Source of the DNA: CAYZGU01 sp964478165
GTDB lineage: Bacteria > Poribacteria > WGA-4E > JAJDTR01
Assembly (NCBI GenBank): GCA_964478165.1
Contig: CAYZGU010000034.1
Location: 1 to 45,295, forward strand
Direction of reading: 5' to 3'
DNA: 45,295 bases
Under the pieces are notes generated by a model, which saw only the letters and a list, made by a program, of their open reading frames with translations, made no database searches and was not told where the DNA came from. This document shows positions 1 to 10,215 of the stretch, one piece after another. Both the position numbers and the translations under genes were made by a program. Numbering within the stretch: the stretch's first letter is position 1; every line of letters starts with the position of its first letter.

Positions 1-1484
1 CCCGCACTAGTCGCTTTGTAGGCACACGCAGTTACCCAGCGAAAAACTTCGCAAGCTTTTGCTCAGGAGAATACGGACAGTAGCCGTTAATCCTTTGTCC
101 ATATTACCTGGAGGAGAACAGAGTGTATGAAAGCCCCATGCAACCACATTGTCATGATGGTGGGTATTTTCCTGTTAATGACCTTGCAAATACCACTCCC
201 AATCCATATCTGACGCGTCTACACGTTCTTCGATGTATATTGACATTTTGCGTTTGCATGTGTTTTAATTGAAATATTCGCCGATTCCTCCATAGATTAT
301 CCAGAGTGGTACCATCGCACTCAACACCGATGCGCTCGAAATGGCGTTGAGAGTGACCAACAGCACTACCTAGCGTTTCAGTTGTAATTCCTGTTGAACC
401 CCGCATTGAAATTAGCCCAAAAAAGGACCGTTGAACCAGAGATCATTCCGACTGGCAAAATGGTCATCATCTGGTCGAAAATACGGCTCAGCAACGCCAA
501 GAACTACGAACGAAGTTTTACCACCATGTCCCATGAAAAACAGCGCGATCAAATGAGATCGAGCCAACGAAAAGAAAGTGCGATAGAATACCCATGGCAA
601 ATCCTGATAGAGATCCGACGCGGTTGTGATTCCCACGAGGTGTATTTCCAACAATATTAGGTGTTGAAGCGTAGTCGGATTGGGTAGCCTTTACACCTTT
701 ATTTCCGTTCATGATTATCTAAACAGTGAGGGTAAGTTCACAGAACAATCTACGAGAATAACAAAGATGATACAAAAGACAAAGTTTCGCATGATGAAAA
801 CAATACGTCGGAATGTAACGTGGTTTTACACGTTTATATTGATGATGTATCTCAATTCATTACACCGGTGGCAACGTCCGAGAAGATTTCCCTGATTTCA
901 AGATCGGTGGAGCAACAGAGGTGGAATCTGAATCGACTTACCGGTGTGGTGGTTTTTTTTGATGTGGAGCATAACCGTATCTACCTATGGTCCCTCATGT
1001 TGCAGAGGGTTGCGACCGGAAAATGCCACAAGAATATTCTTTCCAACAGCTATGGTTTCTAAGAAGCTGAAAATATTATTCCTTTTTTGTCATGCTTCTG
1101 TCCTTCGAAACAGCTCTCAGATGCAGAATTGGCGTCCGCTAAAAATGGTGTCCCCTTCCCTTTTGGTACCGCTTGCGGAATCATAATTGTTTGCCCGAGT
1201 CAATTCCAGGTGATGTGAGCCGCAGTGCAGATCATAGTGCATCTAGCCCTGTCCCTCAGAGGTAGACACTGTGATATGGACGCTTGCATTCGAGGGATAA
1301 ATTCGTACTTGGCATTGCTGATTCTAGGAATTCAGTTGCTTGTTTACGCGAATCTGTATGATGTATAATGCTACCAGTTGTCCATGAAGTGACCCACTTG
1401 TCATTTTTCCTAGTCCCGGTAATTTGTCTAGTGGATTCAACCTGGATTATTATTTACCTTGAAAGATGATAGGTTGACTGGACA
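1..1484. other. No convincing gene; noncoding or decayed sequence
   Basis: Only short open frames overlap here on both strands, and none has a good ribosome binding site plus a recognisable domain. A minus-strand frame near 412-654 contains a GHGG motif in a hydrophobic context that faintly recalls caspase-like peptidases, but the flanking motifs are absent. A TATAAT hexamer near 1363 on the plus strand has no gene after it. The stretch may be old decayed coding sequence. Confidence 0.5.
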
Positions 1485-4400
1485 TCACAATTCGGCGACC
1501 ACCTCCGCTTCGAATCGATGCTCCGCAGATCTGTGTTCTGTGGAAAGGAAGCGGTATTTGAGTCGTAATAGTAGGTCTGTTGCTTTACGAATTTTGTAAT
1601 CCGCATTTGCTCGCATTTTATGGCTGATGCCTTCGTAGAAATTGTATCGCGCAAATGGCGTCCCGCCCTTTCTATTTCCATAGCCAAGTCGATAGTTGAG
1701 CTCGATTCGACCTTTCCCGATTAGAGCGTAGGTTAGCTGATTTGCGATTGCGAAAGTCTGTGTCTTTGATTCGGGTTCATGCGCAATGCGTTCGCGATCG
1801 GAAGTAATCTCATAGTTGCCTGTCATGCTGAAGCGTACCGTGCGATTGAGTTCATATTGAAAGTCGAGTTCACCTGTTCGTTCAAATTGTACGAGGTCCG
1901 AAATCTTCTCGGGCAGGTCCACATTCAGACCGAGTTGGCTAAACTCTTCTCTTTCACGGCGTTGTTCGCAGCGTCCGCCAAATGAGACACGACGTGTTGG
2001 ATTGAATGTGAGATGGATATCCCAATTCCGACTAGCGCGCCATCTTTCCCGGTTGTTAATCCGCCTGTTAAGGGTTTGACTTCGATTGAAATTGAGATTG
2101 ATGTTCAATTTTGTTGACGGAGAAAACTTGAGTTGATAGCGTTGTTTTCCCTGTCCGAAAAGTGTCTGCTTAGTTCGTAAATCGCGGAGTAAGTATAGCG
2201 ATGCTGTATTCGTTTCTTCTTGTTCTTCCCGAATGTCCAAACGAATCTCAGCGCTGAGTGCTTGCGCTAGCCGTTCCAAGATGCTCGCACGGTCGGAAGT
2301 TGATTCTGTCTGGAGCACGCTCTCGCCTGAGAAAGAAGCTCTTGCATCGGTCGGTAGTATGTTCGTCCGTGGATTCCTAAATCGCCGAATGCGCCCCTGA
2401 CGATGAGAAAAAAACTGTCGTGGTCGAAAACGCAACCGCAGTTTGACATCTATTGCGCAAACGGGTTTATCGTCGACGTTCTGGATGAGTCTAATGTAGT
2501 TTCCTTCTTCGACATCTTCTCGATAATGCAAATTATCAATCTTTACATATAGGCCGTCTCCAGGCTGAATTTCTCTGCCCGTGAACGGATTGATGTTCGA
2601 ATAGATTTCTCGACGTTCTGTAGCCAGTCTCTTGTCGAGTTCGTAAGTTAGTTCACTGTATAAAGCGCGGTTGAAAGGCGTAAGGCGTAAGCTGATATCC
2701 GCCAATTGCGTTGTTGAATCAGAGCTGAATTTCTTCCGTGCTTGAAAAATGCGATGAGAAATATTTGTTGAGAGATTTGCCCAGTTGCGTGGTTGTGAAA
2801 AAAGTCCAATCCTCCAAGTGCGAGCGATTGTTTCCAACTTCCACATGGAAAAACCTAGGGAGTCCCCATCGACTGTGAGGAGGTCTTCTTTTCTAAAAGA
2901 TTCTTCAAGGGAGTACTGTGTGTTAATAGATGTCCATTTGGAATCGACGATATCCATGCGCCCTGTAGAAATGTTCCGTTTTCTATTGAGATTTATGCCG
3001 TCAGTGAAATCGAGATCCTGGGATTCCAATTGTTCGATAGATCCATTCATGTTTAAAAAGTGAAAGCGATGAGACACATTCCACTGTTGGTGTGTTTTGA
3101 GAAACTGGTCCGTTCCCTTGACCTTCGATGCGCTTCTTTGCGTATTCCACTTGAGATTCGGGATATTCTTAGGACTAAAATCCACTCTCCAATTGAGGTT
3201 GTTGCGAATTGTCTGTTCTTTGACCAGAAGTCCCGTGCCCTGTCCGCTTCTTTGCCCTTCGGAAGATGGGGTGGAAATTACAACAAAATCTTCCTCCCTG
3301 CGTCCTAGTCCCGAATTAAACCTCAACCACGAGACCGGTGTAAACTGAAAGTCGAAATCAATTGATTTTTCGTCGGGTGGTTGTGGGGGATGGACCGCAT
3401 CGAACAGGTATAAGTCGGAGAATCTTTCCTCCCTGTACTGCTCTTCATACTGGAAACGGGTGCGATTGGTGGCCGAAGCGCCAACCGGCACGAATCGAGC
3501 GTCAATCGATCGGCAATTCAGATTCAGCTGCATGTTTTTGTTCGACGCGAATGCGAGGAACTTCCATGCACGGCTAAGTTCTTTTGCATCCTTTGTGGAA
3601 AAGGTGTTCTTATCAAGTGCACTGAACGCAATCTGACCTTCTGCCGAGGTTTGATCGCCGAGGTTCAGGCGTCCATCCAGGCCCCACACACTATGCTTCT
3701 TAGGAGGAACGAGCTGTCGTCTATTGATATCAGGATTCAACTCATCCTGTCGCAGATTGGCAAACTCTTGTTCATTGAGAATGAGGGATGTGTTGTCCGA
3801 ATCGTTTAGATCTGATTCTACGGCATAGCCAAAGCCAATGCTGAAAAGATTTCCGGGTAAATTAAATAATCCACTTGCACCGTAGAGATTCCGATGATAT
3901 ATACGGTTTTCCGGGATAAACTCAAAATCCACACGGATGGTGTCATTACTAGTAATAAGATGTTTGCTTGTAAATTCGAGAATCGCATCACCGTACTCAC
4001 GGATAACGTAATCATTATTCTGTCCGCGTCGCATCCGTTTTCCATTGAGCCAAACAATCTCACTGCCTGCTTTAACAACTACAAATTTCCCATCAGCGTC
4101 AATGCGGTATTCACTCTGGCCTTCTTTCCCCCGGATTGTTTTAGTTGTAGATTCCCCTTTCGGAATGCTGCCTGGAATTAGATGGAATTTGCCCCACTTA
4201 AAATTGCCTTCGATTTGAACACCTTCGAGGGCGCGTGGAAAAAAAACAAATTCCGAGTTGCCAAGGGAGGCCTCGAAATCCCCCAAGGTCGCGGTCATCT
4301 TCGGACTTGTGACACGGATAAGTTTCTGATCGATGTCTTGAATATCCTCGGTGGTACCACTATCTTGGATGGGCAAATTCCTATCCGATAGCAACGCAAT

Positions 4401-5063
4401 TACGTTCACATTTTCGGAGACTTTTCCATCTACGCTAATTCGTAACTCCTGGTTCTGAGAGAGAGATCGTCCACTGCCGACCGAAATTCCGAATGTCTGC
4501 GTTCCTGCGACGCGCAATTGTGAAGGAGTAGTCGTGGACTGTTCGGAGGTTTGGCGGATAGGAATTGAGGTTTTGTCAATAGCGAGTTTCACCACTCTGT
4601 GTTGATGTGCTTGGCGAAAGAGATCTCGCTTATACAGCTTCTTGATGGTGAATGGCAGCGTTTCATAAGCTATTTCGACCAGAGCATCATCGGGAAAAGT
4701 TCTCTCGATTGTAATGGCGCCAGCAGTGTAGTCAATGTGGTAATCGATTTGTCGTAGAAGTGTTTCGCCGGCAATTAACACTTTCTCACTATCTCGGAGG
4801 ACCGGAGGATGTTTCAATACAAATGGCTTAGGCAGAGCTTTGAATCGAAATGTCTCTGATTTCTGGAAAAGGGTCATCGTTGGAAGTTGCAGGCTATTGG
4901 TAATATTCTCGGCTGGATTCGCATCACCTTTGCTTTGAAGCGTGGAACTGAAAACGCCGAACATTAATAGCCACGATGTGGCCAAAAGTTTCTGCATAGA
5001 AGAGCGCCCAAATCGTGTTAGCGTTTGAATCTCCAGGGAAGAAGAGTTGAGGTGATTGCTCAT
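1485..5063 (-). CDS. Large putative outer-membrane or surface protein, beta-rich, function unknown
   Basis: The frame encodes 1192 residues. A hydrophobic signal-like segment follows an internal Met at residue 23 (MQKLLATSWLLMFGVFSS). The first ATG has a weak AAGAG-type site, while the internal ATG at 4997 has none, so the longer start is kept with doubt. Around residues 330-390 the pattern GSEIVWLNGKRM...DYVI...LEFTSKHLI...IRVDFEF resembles a segment recurring in large uncharacterised surface proteins of the FCB group (recalled, not searched). The remainder alternates polar and hydrophobic residues as in beta strands and is rich in Arg, Asn and Gln, suggesting a large barrel or a strand-rich periplasmic/surface domain. 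It has no terminal aromatic residue, ending VVAEL. No catalytic motif is visible. It stands alone, with about 670 bases upstream lacking a gene. Confidence 0.8.
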   Translation of the reverse strand: MSNHLNSSSLEIQTLTRFGRSSMQKLLATSWLLMFGVFSSTLQSKGDANPAENITNSLQLPTMTLFQKSETFRFKALPKPFVLKHPPVLRDSEKVLIAGETLLRQIDYHIDYTAGAITIERTFPDDALVEIAYETLPFTIKKLYKRDLFRQAHQHRVVKLAIDKTSIPIRQTSEQSTTTPSQLRVAGTQTFGISVGSGRSLSQNQELRISVDGKVSENVNVIALLSDRNLPIQDSGTTEDIQDIDQKLIRVTSPKMTATLGDFEASLGNSEFVFFPRALEGVQIEGNFKWGKFHLIPGSIPKGESTTKTIRGKEGQSEYRIDADGKFVVVKAGSEIVWLNGKRMRRGQNNDYVIREYGDAILEFTSKHLITSNDTIRVDFEFIPENRIYHRNLYGASGLFNLPGNLFSIGFGYAVESDLNDSDNTSLILNEQEFANLRQDELNPDINRRQLVPPKKHSVWGLDGRLNLGDQTSAEGQIAFSALDKNTFSTKDAKELSRAWKFLAFASNKNMQLNLNCRSIDARFVPVGASATNRTRFQYEEQYREERFSDLYLFDAVHPPQPPDEKSIDFDFQFTPVSWLRFNSGLGRREEDFVVISTPSSEGQRSGQGTGLLVKEQTIRNNLNWRVDFSPKNIPNLKWNTQRSASKVKGTDQFLKTHQQWNVSHRFHFLNMNGSIEQLESQDLDFTDGINLNRKRNISTGRMDIVDSKWTSINTQYSLEESFRKEDLLTVDGDSLGFSMWKLETIARTWRIGLFSQPRNWANLSTNISHRIFQARKKFSSDSTTQLADISLRLTPFNRALYSELTYELDKRLATERREIYSNINPFTGREIQPGDGLYVKIDNLHYREDVEEGNYIRLIQNVDDKPVCAIDVKLRLRFRPRQFFSHRQGRIRRFRNPRTNILPTDARASFSGESVLQTESTSDRASILERLAQALSAEIRLDIREEQEETNTASLYLLRDLRTKQTLFGQGKQRYQLKFSPSTKLNINLNFNRSQTLNRRINNRERWRASRNWDIHLTFNPTRRVSFGGRCEQRREREEFSQLGLNVDLPEKISDLVQFERTGELDFQYELNRTVRFSMTGNYEITSDRERIAHEPESKTQTFAIANQLTYALIGKGRIELNYRLGYGNRKGGTPFARYNFYEGISHKMRANADYKIRKATDLLLRLKYRFLSTEHRSAEHRFEAEVVAEL

Positions 5064-5734
5064 ATCTCTTTTTACATCGCTATATTCTCATTTGGTTGTA
5101 GGTTGTTCCTTTTTTCCAAGGAATGTGTTTGCCGTGAGGATCATGTTTGTGCTGCGAATTGGGTGTGGCATGGTTGAGAGGATTCTATCTTCAATACGTG
5201 TTCTTCCATTACATAAGTGGAAAACACTGGCGAGCGAATTCTCCTTCTCCAAGGTACCATTCGGTTGTTATGAGTTCTGCCGGGGCGTGCTCTCAAGACT
5301 TGTGATAATGGGCTATAGCGAATCCAACGAGTTAACGAGTCTAGGTGTATTAATCCGCCAGAAGAATTGGATTGGTCTGTTTTTGGCTGTCGCACGCCAT
5401 CCCGTATTGGGATGAAGCATTATGCTGTAGTTTTGGTTGAAGTGCATTTCTCCCCGATTTGATGTAACGTTTTGATTAAAGCAAACCGATGGCATCGGAG
5501 AGAGGTGCTGTTAGAGAAATCTGAAATCATTAAAATGTAAAAGACATGAGGAATATGTCTGAATATCTTGTGGAAGTGTTCTTGAATTCATTTTGGAGAA
5601 TCTTTCCTTTATCTCTTTGCCTCATGATTCAATGTTAATTGACAGTGCGTCGTGTCTGCATGACCGGATCGATATCGGTTAGTCAATCACCATAGTACAC
5701 AACAATGACTGTGGCGTTATTCCAGAACGTTTTC
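5064..5734. other. Intergenic stretch without a supported gene
   Basis: A plus-strand TTG-initiated frame of 119 codons starts inside the divergent surface-protein gene, but it has no ribosome binding site, domain or sensible composition. A TTGACA hexamer near 5639 lacks a matching -10 box. Nothing else is evident. Confidence 0.4.
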
Positions 5735-6406
5735 TTAGACAGGTTGAATGCAATCCGCTGAATTATTTTTTGGGTGATTCACTAGCCGCGAAACCGCATG
5801 AATCATCATTTCCTCAGCGGGATACGGCTGAAGAAGGTGGTCCAGGTTCCTGGAACCACGCTCATCGGTGTCGAGCCACAAGTCATAAGTCTCTGGGTCG
5901 AGGATAACCGGCATCCGGTGATGGATACGTTCGAGTAGTTCGTTCGCAGGACACGTGATAATGGTGCATGAGAGAACTGGTTTTTCCTCTTCGGGAGGTT
6001 GCCAAGTTTCCCACAATCCCGCAAATAAGAAGGGTTTTTCAGACGCCATCCGGATGTAATATGGTGTTTTCGGTCCGCCGCCCGGCTCCGTTCGCCATTC
6101 GTAATAGCCATCAGCCAGCACAAAACACCTTCGATGCCTGTAGGCGTGGCGGAAAGAAGGCCTGTCGCCGAGTGTTTCTGAACGTGCATTTATCATTCGA
6201 TTTCCGATTCTTGGGTCCTTAGCCCAGGACGGAATGAGGCCCCAGTGGAAAAGTTCCAACTTGCTGTGGCCACTGTTAGCGGCGACAGTGACATCCTGAG
6301 TAGGGGCGATGTTGTAACGTGCCGAGAGTGACTCAGGAAGATTAAATCCCGGAAGCATTTCAATGAAACTCGTTGAATCGGAAGTGAGCGTAAATCGTCC
6401 ACACAT
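5735..6406 (-). CDS. yedK: SOS response-associated peptidase (SRAP domain, YedK/HMCES family)
   Basis: The family protects abasic sites in single-stranded DNA by forming a thiazolidine DNA-protein crosslink through the amino-terminal cysteine exposed after Met removal. The start is therefore set at the ATG directly before Cys2 (MCGRFTLT), not at an upstream codon that would bury the cysteine; a GAGG site sits at suitable distance. Visible active-site elements are Cys2, Asn32 in the ARYNIAPTQ motif, Glu in ADGYYEWR (about residue 103) and the His pair in IHHRMPVIL (about residue 157). The 223-residue length is normal for the family. It appears to be a single-gene unit between the surface protein and the acyl-CoA synthetase, with no LexA-like box recognised. 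Confidence 0.95.
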   Translation of the reverse strand: MCGRFTLTSDSTSFIEMLPGFNLPESLSARYNIAPTQDVTVAANSGHSKLELFHWGLIPSWAKDPRIGNRMINARSETLGDRPSFRHAYRHRRCFVLADGYYEWRTEPGGGPKTPYYIRMASEKPFLFAGLWETWQPPEEEKPVLSCTIITCPANELLERIHHRMPVILDPETYDLWLDTDERGSRNLDHLLQPYPAEEMMIHAVSRLVNHPKNNSADCIQPV

Positions 6407-6550
6407 GATTGCCTCGTTCTGGTATATGCTCAACGGCCGCACGAATCACGCTGAGTTAAAGAAAACGTTCTCATGATGCTGGCCATACGTTAGATTTCAG
6501 CTTAGAAGTCTATGCGTGACGAGTTGGCCTCTATTTCCTACATGGCTTAT

Positions 6551-8614
6551 TCAGTTGCCATTATTCGGTTGAACAGTCTCTTCACGGAGTAGGCGCCGAA
6601 CGATTTTGTTGGATGGGGTTCGCGGCAATGCATTCCGAATAACGACATTATGGATTTTAAAGAGAGGGTTGAGCTGTTTGCGAATGGTCGCTTGCATCGA
6701 AGCTTTTAGGGCCTCTCCATTTGAATCGGAATTGGGTGCGAGGACCACGTGAATTACCAATTGACTTGGTCCCCCGCCCTTCGGAGACAACGCAACAGCT
6801 GCAGTTTCGCGAATCCCGGTGACGGCGTTGAGGACTTCCTCGATTTCCGCTGAGCTGACTTTAATGCCGCTGAGATTCATAGTATCGTCCATGCGTCCGT
6901 GCATCCGATAATATCCGCCAGGCAATCGTTCAATCTGATCTCCGTGACAACGAAGCACTCCAATTTTAGGTAAGATGGGGTTCCCCTCAAAATAGGCATT
7001 GTGATGGTTCCCGTTTAATAGTTCGGTTGAAAGGCCGATTGAAGGTGGTATCAGGAAACCCTCTCCATTGTCAGTGTGTTTTCCTGCTCTATCTAAGATG
7101 ACGAAATCCAACCCCAGTGCGGGTGTGGTAAATGTTGCTGGTGCAGCTGGTTGAAGGACTGTGCCAGTGATGTAGCTGCCACCAATCTCTGTTCCACCAC
7201 AATATTCGATCACGGGGCGATACGCCCCCAACGACATCAGAAATAGCATGTCTTCTGGACTCGAACATTCGCCGGTCGAACTAAAGGATTTAATGCTTGT
7301 CCAGTCAAGTTTATTCATGCAGTTCGTGGTCTTCCACGTTCGCACCAAGCTCGGAACAACGCCCAACATTGTCACGTTAGCGTTTTGCACAAACTGACCA
7401 AACGCTCTGTCCGTGGGTACGCCTTCGTATAATGCGATGGTTCCCTTATTGATCAGACTCGCGTATATGAGCCAGGGACCCATCATCCAACCGAGATTTG
7501 TCGGCCATGCCAATACGTCGCCAGCCTGAATGTTGTGGTGTAGATACCCATCCATTGCACATTTGATCGGTGTTGTATGTGTCCAGGGAATTGCTTTGGG
7601 GGTTCCGGTAGTTCCCGAAGAAAAAAGGATGTTTGTATGTGTATGTGGATTACATGAAATCGGATCAAATTCAGTTTCCTCGCTTAAGAACTCCTCCCAT
7701 CTGACGTCTTCCGTTCGCAATTGAAGGGTTGACGCCGTGCTACTGCTGCTGGAGAGAACAATTGCGCGCGGCGATCTTGCGGCAACTACCTTCGTGTACA
7801 GTGGAAGCTGAGTTCCCGAACGAGGGATGAAATCTTGGGTGAAAATTGCCTTCGCATTCGCTAGCTTTAGACGCATTTCTATCTCATGCGGTGCGAAACT
7901 ATCAGCAATTGAGATTACCTTACATCCGATTTTGATGATTCCGAGATAGATTGCGACTGAAGTTGCGTTCATCGGCATGTCAATCGCAATGGAATCTCCG
8001 GGCTTGAAACCGGCTTGCACTAATGAATTTGCGACTCTGTTTGATAGCGATTCAAGTTCGCTATAGGTCGTCGTCGAAAGCGATTCACCCTCTGGCTGAA
8101 AAACGATCGCGGGCGCATCGGGTGGTGCGTTGAAGCAACTCTCGACAATATTCAGCTTGGCTCCGAACAGCCACTGAGGAGAATCGCTGTCACAGAGCAG
8201 TGTCACAATTTTATTGAAGGGCTTCTTGAAGCGAATGTCCAATGTTTTAACGATTAATTCAAAGAATTCATCTCGGTTTTGTACCGACCAGGTGTGGAGG
8301 GCTTCGTAAGAATCCAGGTTCAGCATTCTCATCAAGGCGTATATATTTGTGTCTTCAGTCTCCGATTCAGATGGAAACCAGGCTGGAATCGGTCCCTTGG
8401 AGATTACGTCCCAGTCTGAAAAGACGACCTCATGCAGCAGTTTGTGAAGGGCAAATGGCTGATTTGCGTTCAGCACATCACTCGTGATTTTCCTCCAGCC
8501 TTCTACCGAATCCAGCGATTCAAGCAGTGGTTGGACACACTGTAGCATAGTTACTGCCTCAGATTTGTCTAACCCGACTCCAGTGAGTTGTGCAAGTGTG
8601 ACTCGCTTTGCCAC
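6551..8614 (-). CDS. Acyl-CoA synthetase resembling plant AAE17/18, acetyl/acetoacetyl-CoA synthetase superfamily
   Basis: This is an ANL-superfamily adenylate-forming enzyme that activates a carboxylate to its CoA thioester via an acyl-AMP. The ATP-binding loop FSSGTTGTPKAIPWTH lies near residues 330-345. WPTNLGWMMGPWLIYASL follows, a stretch I associate with the plant acyl-activating enzymes 17/18, and YCGGTEIGG is the A5-type motif. The carboxy-terminal domain carries HGRMDDTMNLSGIKVSSAEIE, with the usual lysine near the end (PSNKIVRRLL). A long amino-terminal region of about 150 residues precedes the core, as in AAE17/18 and acetoacetyl-CoA synthetases. GTG start with AAAGG eight bases upstream. 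The neighbour 88 bp upstream is a 3-hydroxybutyrate dehydrogenase, so acetoacetate or a short hydroxy- or ketoacid is a plausible substrate; this is inferred only. Confidence 0.88.
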   Translation of the reverse strand: MAKRVTLAQLTGVGLDKSEAVTMLQCVQPLLESLDSVEGWRKITSDVLNANQPFALHKLLHEVVFSDWDVISKGPIPAWFPSESETEDTNIYALMRMLNLDSYEALHTWSVQNRDEFFELIVKTLDIRFKKPFNKIVTLLCDSDSPQWLFGAKLNIVESCFNAPPDAPAIVFQPEGESLSTTTYSELESLSNRVANSLVQAGFKPGDSIAIDMPMNATSVAIYLGIIKIGCKVISIADSFAPHEIEMRLKLANAKAIFTQDFIPRSGTQLPLYTKVVAARSPRAIVLSSSSSTASTLQLRTEDVRWEEFLSEETEFDPISCNPHTHTNILFSSGTTGTPKAIPWTHTTPIKCAMDGYLHHNIQAGDVLAWPTNLGWMMGPWLIYASLINKGTIALYEGVPTDRAFGQFVQNANVTMLGVVPSLVRTWKTTNCMNKLDWTSIKSFSSTGECSSPEDMLFLMSLGAYRPVIEYCGGTEIGGSYITGTVLQPAAPATFTTPALGLDFVILDRAGKHTDNGEGFLIPPSIGLSTELLNGNHHNAYFEGNPILPKIGVLRCHGDQIERLPGGYYRMHGRMDDTMNLSGIKVSSAEIEEVLNAVTGIRETAAVALSPKGGGPSQLVIHVVLAPNSDSNGEALKASMQATIRKQLNPLFKIHNVVIRNALPRTPSNKIVRRLLREETVQPNNGN

Positions 8615-8702
8615 GGAAATTGCCTTTCAATCGACTTTGATGCGTTACAAATCATTTATAATTTCCAAAACGACAAGATGACCACTGAGAGCCTTAACTT
8701 GC

Positions 8703-9461
8703 TCAGCGTGCTGTCCAGCCCAAGTCAATTGCCCAATCTGCACCAGTGATTGCCCCAGCAGTCTCTGAACAGAGATAAACCACAAGCGCGGCGACTTCCT
8801 CGGGTGTAATCAGTCTTTTGATTGCTGCGGGTTCCAAGACGACTTGTTCTAGCACTTCGTCGGGCACAAGTTTGTGCTTACGAGCCTGAACCGAAATTTG
8901 TTTGTTGGCTAAAGGGGTTCGCACATAAGCTGGACAAATTGCATTGACGGTAATTCCGTGTGTGCCACCTTCTAATGCCGCCGCGCGAGTCAAGCCAATA
9001 AGACCGTGCTTTGCCGTTACATAACCACTCTTAAGCGGTGATGCGACACGCCCATGAATCGAAGAGACATTGACAATCCGTCCCCACTCTTTTGCTTTCA
9101 TCGTTGGCCATACACGTTGGGTAAGTAGAAAAGGTGCGGTGAGCATGACAGCGAGCATTCTCTCCCATACGTCCGTGGGAAAGGTTTCAAGAGATTCGAT
9201 ATGTTGAAATCCGGCATTATTGACCAAAATGTTTACTTCGCCGTAGCGGTTCAGCGTTCTGTCAATTAACTCATAGCAGCTTCCATGACAAGACAGATCT
9301 ACTTTGACGAAATCAGCATCAATGGCATTGGAAACTGTTTGTCCTTGTTTTTCGTCGATGTCAGCGACAACGACTTTATCCCCATGTTCCGTGAGTGCCT
9401 CTGCGATTGCCCGTCCGATGCCACTGGCGGCGCCAGTGACGATGGCGACGCGTCCATCCAT
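8703..9461 (-). CDS. bdhA: D-3-hydroxybutyrate dehydrogenase (SDR family)
   Basis: It oxidises D-3-hydroxybutyrate to acetoacetate with NAD+. The Rossmann motif TGAASGIG, the NNAG motif and the catalytic Ser/Tyr/Lys set (VSSIHGR, SGYVTAKHG) are present. The segment around ANKQISVQARKHKLVP and the ending TGADWAIDLGWTAR are characteristic of 3-hydroxybutyrate dehydrogenases rather than generic SDRs. Upstream in-frame GTG and ATG codons exist at 9470 and 9467, but AAGGTG lies six bases before the ATG at 9461, which begins MDGRVAIVTG, so that start is chosen. The 252-residue length is typical. It lies upstream of the acyl-CoA synthetase on the same strand, likely co-transcribed. Confidence 0.92.
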   Translation of the reverse strand: MDGRVAIVTGAASGIGRAIAEALTEHGDKVVVADIDEKQGQTVSNAIDADFVKVDLSCHGSCYELIDRTLNRYGEVNILVNNAGFQHIESLETFPTDVWERMLAVMLTAPFLLTQRVWPTMKAKEWGRIVNVSSIHGRVASPLKSGYVTAKHGLIGLTRAAALEGGTHGITVNAICPAYVRTPLANKQISVQARKHKLVPDEVLEQVVLEPAAIKRLITPEEVAALVVYLCSETAGAITGADWAIDLGWTAR

Positions 9462-9470
9462 TGTCATCAC

Positions 9471-10215
9471 CTTGTGCTGAATTCATGTCATAACTCACAA
9501 TTCTAACGTTAGTTCGGCAAAATCTTCTTACATTGATAGGAAAAAGTTATCAATGCGCTAACGACTTCTTTTGGCAAATGTCTATCCAATCCCCTTAGGG
9601 AATCAAGTAATCTGATAGGCATAGTTAGGCCAGGCAAACATTAGTTACTCTTATTTGGAACGGAGGAAGTTAACTGCCAGTTTCAGGGGAAGTAGCTTGC
9701 TCAAAGGCAATAGGAATGGTCTTGTGGACAGGAAATTGCTATATATTCCCAACCACTTTTGCCTGTCAATATTTTTGTGAGATACTGTTCTTTGTTAGCT
9801 CAAAATGTTCCATTTGTCAATAGGTTGATCAGGTACGGAAACGGTGGAAAATTGTAGCTACTGGTTATCGAAATCAACATTTCAGATAAGTGCCCATGAT
9901 CTTACATATCCTAAGAAAGGCTATTCAACAAGACCCAAGTTTGCATAACACAGAACGTGTTTAAATTTATACTCACTCAAGAGATTAATAATTGTACACG
10001 GCCAGTAAGAATCTGTGGTTGCTTTCAGTTTGGTCTCAGTTCTCGAGCGTTTGTTATTGCCATCAATCAAGTGAATCAATGATCTTTGATTCACAATAGC
10101 TAAAGGAATTGACATCGTTGGCTTGTCCTGCTAATATTTAGAAACACTGGTAGATTAGTCACCGTCAGGATTATCAGATGTAATTATTTTGTGGTTGGGA
10201 AAATCTGAGGGAGCG
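9471..10215. other. Divergent intergenic region, no gene seen
   Basis: AT-rich sequence between the minus-strand dehydrogenase and the plus-strand nusB. It should hold promoters for both directions, but no convincing -35/-10 pair was identified by eye. A 64-codon minus-strand frame at 9921-10115 has no support. Confidence 0.4.

Noticed and set aside
412..654. Minus-strand frame with IALFFMGHGGK, recalling the His motif of caspase-like peptidases
   Set aside because: The surrounding strand and the later Cys motif are missing in all frames, and no full domain can be assembled even allowing frameshifts.
820..1062. 80-codon plus-strand frame near the left end
   Set aside because: Overlaps other frames, has no ribosome binding site and resembles no family.
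1350..1370. TTGTTT-N18-TATAAT promoter-like pair on the plus strand
   Set aside because: No plus-strand gene follows, and the -35 match is poor.
5056..5415. 119-codon plus-strand frame starting inside the divergent surface-protein gene
   Set aside because: TTG start, no ribosome site, no domain, and composition unlike the neighbouring genes.
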